Assembly (NCBI GenBank): GCA_918807975.1
Contig: OU964921.1
Coordinates: 40,140,498-40,204,497 of the forward strand
DNA length: 64,000 bases
DNA from: Aplidium turbinatum
Taxonomy: Eukaryota > Chordata > Ascidiacea > Aplousobranchia > Polyclinidae
Direction of reading: 5' to 3'
Shown: in pieces, positions 60,101 to 64,000 of the stretch
Numbering within the stretch: the first letter of the stretch is position 1
Layout of the letters: every line of letters begins with the position of its first letter
Notes under the pieces: model-generated
What the model saw: only the letters and a program-made list of their open reading frames with translations
Databases searched by the model: none
What the model was told of the DNA's origin: nothing
Program-made: the position numbers and the translations under genes

Positions 60101-60799
60101 CAAAGTCACGTGGTCAAATTTTGAGAAATCCTCTCTTTAGATACTGCTAAACCACTTCGAAATTTACTAATTTTTCAGAAAAATTCAGAATTTCTCCTTG
60201 GGTGAACCAGGGTCAAAGGTCAAAAGCCAACAAAAATTTTTGGTTTACAAATATCAGTGAGCAAAATGGAACATTATTCCAAACTGACAAAAATTTTAAA
60301 GAACATCAAGGAAAATGAGCCACCCTACTGAGCATATTTGTTAACAACTGTTTCGTTAAACACAACATACAATATGTCTCGTACCTGTATGTCATAGTTA
60401 GGTTGAAACGGTCATCATATTTTTCGAAGGGTGGCTTAATATTTGTTTTTATCATCAAAGGTGACTCCAGGCTTAGCCAAACATAGTACTGGTCGCTTCT
60501 CCTGTAAAATTAAGAACATAGTTTTTGAAGAGTTGATTGGTGGTGAAAAACTTGAAGATTGCGAGTGGAGTGTTAATCAATGCTCACGGTAACTTGAAGC
60601 TGCAGGTTTTCGTCTGACTCTCTTCAGGAGCTATCGTCAGAATAAAATAATCCTAGAAGCGATGAGGTATTTATATTAGAAAAACGAAAAGTCAATTTGG
60701 CTAATCAGAACAATTTTACACAAACCTTTTCTTTGGCCAGTTTGAAGGGTCAATGTTGTTGAGGTAAAAAACAATTGCCTTAGTTGAAGGGTCCTCAAC
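54147..60799 (-). CDS. Alpha-1,3-fucosyltransferase (GT10), 3' three exons
   Basis: Transfers fucose from GDP-fucose to GlcNAc-type acceptors in the Golgi. Minus-strand exons: 60799-60726 (VEDPSTKAIVFYLNNIDPSNW), 60501-60385 (SDQYYVWLSLESPLM ... NLTMTY) and 54903-54147 (RDADVYAFYG ... stop). Junction phases match and rebuild the family motif TMTY-R-RDADVY; the first two exons are too short to be seen as ORFs. The last exon has the GT10 donor-binding signature FYLSFENSFHCKDYITEKLF, then GAVPVVWG and the C-terminal CxxC (GYCNLCRILHG). The 5' part (cytoplasmic tail, membrane anchor, first half of the catalytic domain) is not found in the window; no convincing exon appears between 60.8 and 64 kb. 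The 5.5 kb last intron holds a hAT, a 2.6 kb TIR element and SINE pieces. AATAAA (minus) at 53752-53757 could be the poly(A) signal. Family sure; acceptor specificity unknown. Confidence 0.93.
54985..55185. repeat. Foldback repeat related to 8310-8440
   Basis: ACGACCTGTTTCATCCTGAT at 54998 is inverted at about 55108-55130 (GCATCAGGATAAAATAGGTC). The sequence CGCTACTATC(A/G)CAGCGAAC and GTATCTACATT-like text also occur at 8340-8400. No coding. Confidence 0.55.
56095..57008 (-). mobile_element. hAT transposon with ZBED5-like transposase relic
   Basis: Ends CAGTGGTTCTCAAACT (from 56103) and its inverse (to 57000); flanks share TCTAGA but the duplication is worn. Two overlapping minus-strand frames carry the transposase middle: 56865-56632 (KLKQVSLSNDTLSKRISELW; IQLDETTDVANLC with the first catalytic Asp) and 56738-56217 (GVCTDGAPTMLGCRSCF with the second; HCIICHQALVAKTLP; VRWLSKGRLPF). 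They differ in frame, so there is a frameshift in the overlap. The N-terminal zinc finger and C terminus are missing: an internally deleted copy in the last intron of the fucosyltransferase gene. Confidence 0.86.
57757..60335 (-). mobile_element. Unclassified TIR transposon (GDQDKSW-protein type) in fucosyltransferase intron
   Basis: 2563-bp element (57765-60327) with ends TAGGCTGGC and TAGGGTGGC, longer imperfect inverted ends (TTTGGAATA...GTTCC) and perfect 8-bp duplications CTGAGCAT (57757-57764, 60328-60335). Minus-strand relics: YFDMKLGDQDKSWVPPKVCK then HCTQTRF (about 59318-59240), RESRGITMK, and DILDSKAKITFYRSKDKILS with FTEEHNFVFCNYINGL (about 58860-58720). These belong to a common but unnamed animal protein type. 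Interior stops are frequent, so the copy is old. Confidence 0.78.
60570..60670 (-). repeat. Possible hammerhead/Penelope remnant in a fucosyltransferase intron
   Basis: On the minus strand, CTCCTGAAGAGAGTCAGACG is followed by AAAACCTGCAGC at about 60637-60606. The order CTGAAGA, short stem, CGAAA recalls the terminal motif of Penelope-like elements, but stem II is only GTC/GAC, so the call is weak. Confidence 0.3.
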
Positions 60800-61410
60800 C
60801 TAAAACATAAAAACTACGTGAAGTTATGCAAATATCATTTATATATAAATATCTTTCATGAAACATTGTAAACTAATCCACTGCTTTTTTCTTTCGTCTG
60901 AGCGATATTTTTTCAAAGCAGAAAATGTGGCAGTGGAGATTTGTACCAAGAGCTTGTCGCTTATCAATCTGACGCGACATTAGTCTTCTGACCAAAATTG
61001 TGCAGACGAATGAAAGCGCTTTCATTGATTCTTCGTTGGCTGCATAGCCGAATGGGGAGAGCCATGGTTCGACGTTCGGTAGAGCGTTCGACACCGCTCA
61101 AGAGCATATGACTTTATTTTAGGAAAGACAGTTAAAGGCATGCCGCCGATTGCAGGGTTGCGCTCCTTCGACTATGGCCCTTGATTTCTTGCATGATGAT
61201 GAGCAATGCGCTGCTTTAGAGCGAAATGCCTACGGATCTCGTTTTGGTTATGACGTGCTGAACGGAACGATATGGAATGTAAAATTAAAAACAAAATCGT
61301 TTGTTTGAATAACTTGTAACAACTCAGGTAAGCAGCTCAGTGAACAAAAGCTGCAAACCAAGTTTATAAACTTATCTCATCAATGTAGATTGAACAATTT
61401 GTTTATAGAG

Positions 61411-61675
61411 GTAAAGGTGAGCCCCACACTTGATCCAAGCATCGGGGGATTTGAAGATAAGGTTCTCATTATACTCAGCTATCGGTACCAACAAGAGTAA
61501 GGGGGTCAGTTACTTTCTGTAGGCCTCCTGTCCTTTAGAATCTACGCACACCCAATTTGTTATAACCTGGATAGAGGTGAGCGGTGGTTTTCAACAACCA
61601 AGTGAACCCGGGAGTCGAACCAGGATTGCATGATTGGAAATCGAGTATCTTTTCCGCTACGTTAATACATCGCCA
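61411..61675 (-). mobile_element. SINE family 4 copy
   Basis: GTAAAGGTGAGCCCCACACT, GAAGATAAGGTTCTCATTAT, GTCAGTTACTTTCT and CCCGGGAGTCGAACCAGGAT in the same order as the copy at 53.4 kb. Confidence 0.62.
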
Positions 61676-61766
61676 TTCTGTTTATAAGCACGGTATAGTT
61701 TAAACAAAATTACACTATAGATCAAACAACCATTTATGAATTTTCAAAATTTTCTAGACTGAACAT

Positions 61767-64000
61767 TAGGGAGGACCATCCGAAACAGATCGCTTAGCAA
61801 CTCGAGTTTCTTAGGAGGTTCGTCGAGTAAATGGCGAAATCGAAAACAATTTTTTAATTGAACGCCAGGAAGACGGTGCACAACCAGGGGCGAGTTTAAC
61901 TGATGGGGGCTCTGGACACTCTCAGACCGGGGACCCGTGCAAAAAATGTTTTTGCGCCGAGGGAGCGAAAAACTGTACAAGATGACTTGAAAGTCACCCA
62001 CGCGGTTGCTAATGCCTTTACGCCAAACTCAGTCGCCACCTTGTGACTAAAATTAACCTTGAAATAAAAAGGAGGCATTTTGCAGAAACTTCAAAGGCTG
62101 AAAGAAAATAATGATAACACTAAATCACATTTTTGCACGTCGAAAAGCCCTTCAAAAGGTTGACCCGGAGCAACTGCACCCTCTGCCTCCCCTTAAATCC
62201 GGGCCTGTGCACAACACGGTCCAACTAATCAGTAAATCACCGCATTTCATGGATATTACCCCCCACCAGTGGTGACGTTCTCCGCAACTGCGCCCTAGTG
62301 AAGAAAATCATGAAGAATAAGGACACCGGAGGTTACAAGAAGGAATTGGAGCTGCACGAATTGGCGGAAGCAGTGGCGACAAAACAACGATTTCGCTACG
62401 CATTAGCGAGTGATCAAGAAAATTCTGAAGGAATGGGCCATGGTTAAGATGAAGAAAAAAATCTTCATGGGGAGAAAGAAGGCCGAAAGGAAAATTTCAT
62501 TGAAGGCCAGCCTTGGCATTCATACTCTTTTCAACGTCGTTGACGACAAATTGCTGCACTCACGCGAAGTTGATTTCGTTATGGACCAACGTGGAACACG
62601 CATTTGTTTCATTAGAAACGTCGATTTAGGCGTTTCGCATCCAAATAGGCGTTTTGCATCCAAACAAAAATAAAATGACTATCCATCCATCCATCCGATT
62701 GGGAGGCGGGAAATCTAAAAAGAAGAGGGACGAGCGGAAGGAGCAACTGCTTTCGAGAGAAAACGAGTGAAAGAACGAAAAGAATGTACTCACGACTCGG
62801 ATGACCACAATACAGAAGAAACTCCCCAAGAAGGCGCTTCCCTTTTAGAGTGCTCGATCGGCAGAGAAGAACTCGAAGAAGAACAGGAGCAATGCACTTT
62901 CGATCTTTGTACAGTTGCGCGTGAGGCAGAATGGTATGGAATTCCAAGTCGAGCAACAGCTGCCTCGCAACCGCAACATTACTGGACACAAAATATGATT
63001 TCAATCCGACGATGATAGTCGACAAAAACAAGCTCGTTCGTGCACGAAAACGGCTCCATTTAGAGACGAGTCACTTCGATCGACACAATAGTTGAAAGCC
63101 TTTACTGTGACGACAGAAAGGATAAAACCCTTAGCTTGAATGGCAAAACTGGCTATCGTCAAATATAAATCGAATGCGTGATGAAATACCGTGAAATCGA
63201 ATACGTGATGCTGAAATACCCAGGATCTGAATATATCGACCACGTTTCCATTCACGGGCGTTCAACTGGGAACAACATGGCCAAAACGATGTTGGCTGCT
63301 CTTGATGTCAAGGGAACTGACGTGAAAGGCATTCGGGTCGTTGGCTGCGACGGAACTTCCCTCAGTGCAGGTATGCACACAGGAGCCATCACCACCATTG
63401 AGCAACATATCGGAAGTACGATGCAATGATCGATTTGCCAGTTTCACCTCTACGAAATCCTGCTTCGGCATCTCTTCGGCGAGCTGGAAGGGAAATCATC
63501 AGGACCGCAAACCTTCAAAGGATTTATCGACCGTGTCGTCGCTAATTATAAGTGTAAAATCGGAGAATTTGCAGTCGTCGAGTTTGAGAAGATAAAATCT
63601 GATCTTACAGAAGTCGATGAGGTGATAGGAGTTAGCGGCGATCAAAAGTATCTGATCGATGTGTTGGTCATTGAGGGAAGTCTGCCTCCAGAAAGCATTT
63701 GATTCCGTGATCCAGAAAAACAGGATCATGCACGATGGCTTACTCTCGCTTCAAGGATATGCCGACTTTATATCTCGGAGCCAGAACCAATAGAGGCGCT
63801 GATAGACATGACGACGTATATTGTTAAAGTTTACGCTCCCATCTGGTTTATTATCAAGCAAAACAAGAAGGTCTCTTAATTCGCTGCTCGGTCCTTCCTT
63901 CGGTTGGTTAAGCTGATTCGCTATCTGACAGGCCAATTAAAAAAAGTCGTCGATAGTGGCCAACAATCAAACGCCTTCGCTGCGCATTCAGAGAATGTAG
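61767..64000 (+). mobile_element. Unclassified TIR transposon (GCDGT-protein type), copy 2, runs off the end
   Basis: Starts with TAGGGAGGACCATCC at 61767, after CTGAACAT. Protein relics on the plus strand in order: CALVKKIMK and ELAEAVA (62300-62400), ILKEWAMVKMKKKI, DKLLHSREVDFVMDQRGTRI (to 62673), REAEWYGIPSRATAA (about 62920-62960), MLKYPGSEYIDHVSIHGRS then GIRVVGCDGTSLSAGMHTGA (63178-63429), FHLYEILLRHLFGELEG (about 63440), GVSGDQKYLIDVL (about 63630-63670) and DHARWLTLASRICRLYIS with VKVYAPIWFIIK (63710-63880). Same protein type as 45325-47391. Several frame breaks. A hAT MITE is inserted at 61885-62207. The right end is outside the window. Confidence 0.7.
61877..62215. mobile_element. 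hAT MITE inserted in the copy-2 TIR transposon
   Basis: 323 bp (61885-62207), ends CAGGGGCGAG and CCGGGCCTG, perfect 8-bp duplications TGCACAAC (61877-61884, 62208-62215). No coding content. Confidence 0.82.

Noticed and set aside
60873-61094. N-terminal exon of the fucosyltransferase
   Set aside because: The frame (SPFGYAANEES...) loosely recalls a GT10 N-terminal motif, but the cysteine/DR motifs and a usable donor are missing.

Overview
This is an AT-rich window of animal nuclear DNA. It holds intron-bearing genes with GT/AG splice sites separated by long stretches of transposon debris. TTAGGG-type repeats, tRNA-headed SINEs, RTE and Jockey-like LINEs, Penelope-like elements with hammerhead ribozymes, piggyBac and very many hAT elements point to an invertebrate metazoan. 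A marine deuterostome such as a tunicate is my best guess, but the sequence alone does not prove it. The words TAGCCTAC, GTAGGCTA and TAGGCCTA recur all along the window and look like a species signature.

Layout. 1-15.9 kb has no host gene I can support. It holds SINE, MITE and foldback copies and a 5'-truncated RTE-clade LINE with a 633-codon open frame (11.3-13.2 kb). 16.0-20.5 kb is a complete five-exon tetraspanin (247 aa) whose first intron carries a Penelope-like element. 23.7-26.5 kb is a decayed piggyBac element bounded by TTAA, itself hit by a SINE and a short Penelope-type insert. 27.8-32.5 kb is a second five-exon tetraspanin (223 aa) in the same orientation; its first two exons are exactly as long as those of the first, so the two are tandem paralogues. 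32.7-34.0 kb holds a foldback with a decayed hammerhead, then a complete type I hammerhead ribozyme. 34.3-40.8 kb is a pile of nested hAT elements. 41.1-43.0 kb (minus strand) is a type II membrane protein that looks like a glycosyltransferase, with an in-frame TAG in its last exon. 45.3-47.4 kb is an unclassified terminal-inverted-repeat transposon. 48.4-52.4 kb has fragments of one LINE family. 54.1-60.8 kb (minus strand) is the 3' part of an alpha-1,3-fucosyltransferase gene (GT10), with a 5.5 kb intron filled by a hAT and a second unclassified TIR transposon. 61.8-64 kb is a third TIR transposon that runs off the end.

Host genes. The tetraspanins are four-pass membrane scaffold proteins. 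The fucosyltransferase and the putative glycosyltransferase would be Golgi type II enzymes. Nothing suggests that these genes act together; the two glycosylation-type genes share only strand and neighbourhood.

Most notable: a textbook hammerhead ribozyme plus inverted pairs of minimal Penelope hammerheads, and three DNA transposons with TAGG(G/C)(T/A)GG ends that carry two protein types I cannot place in a named superfamily.
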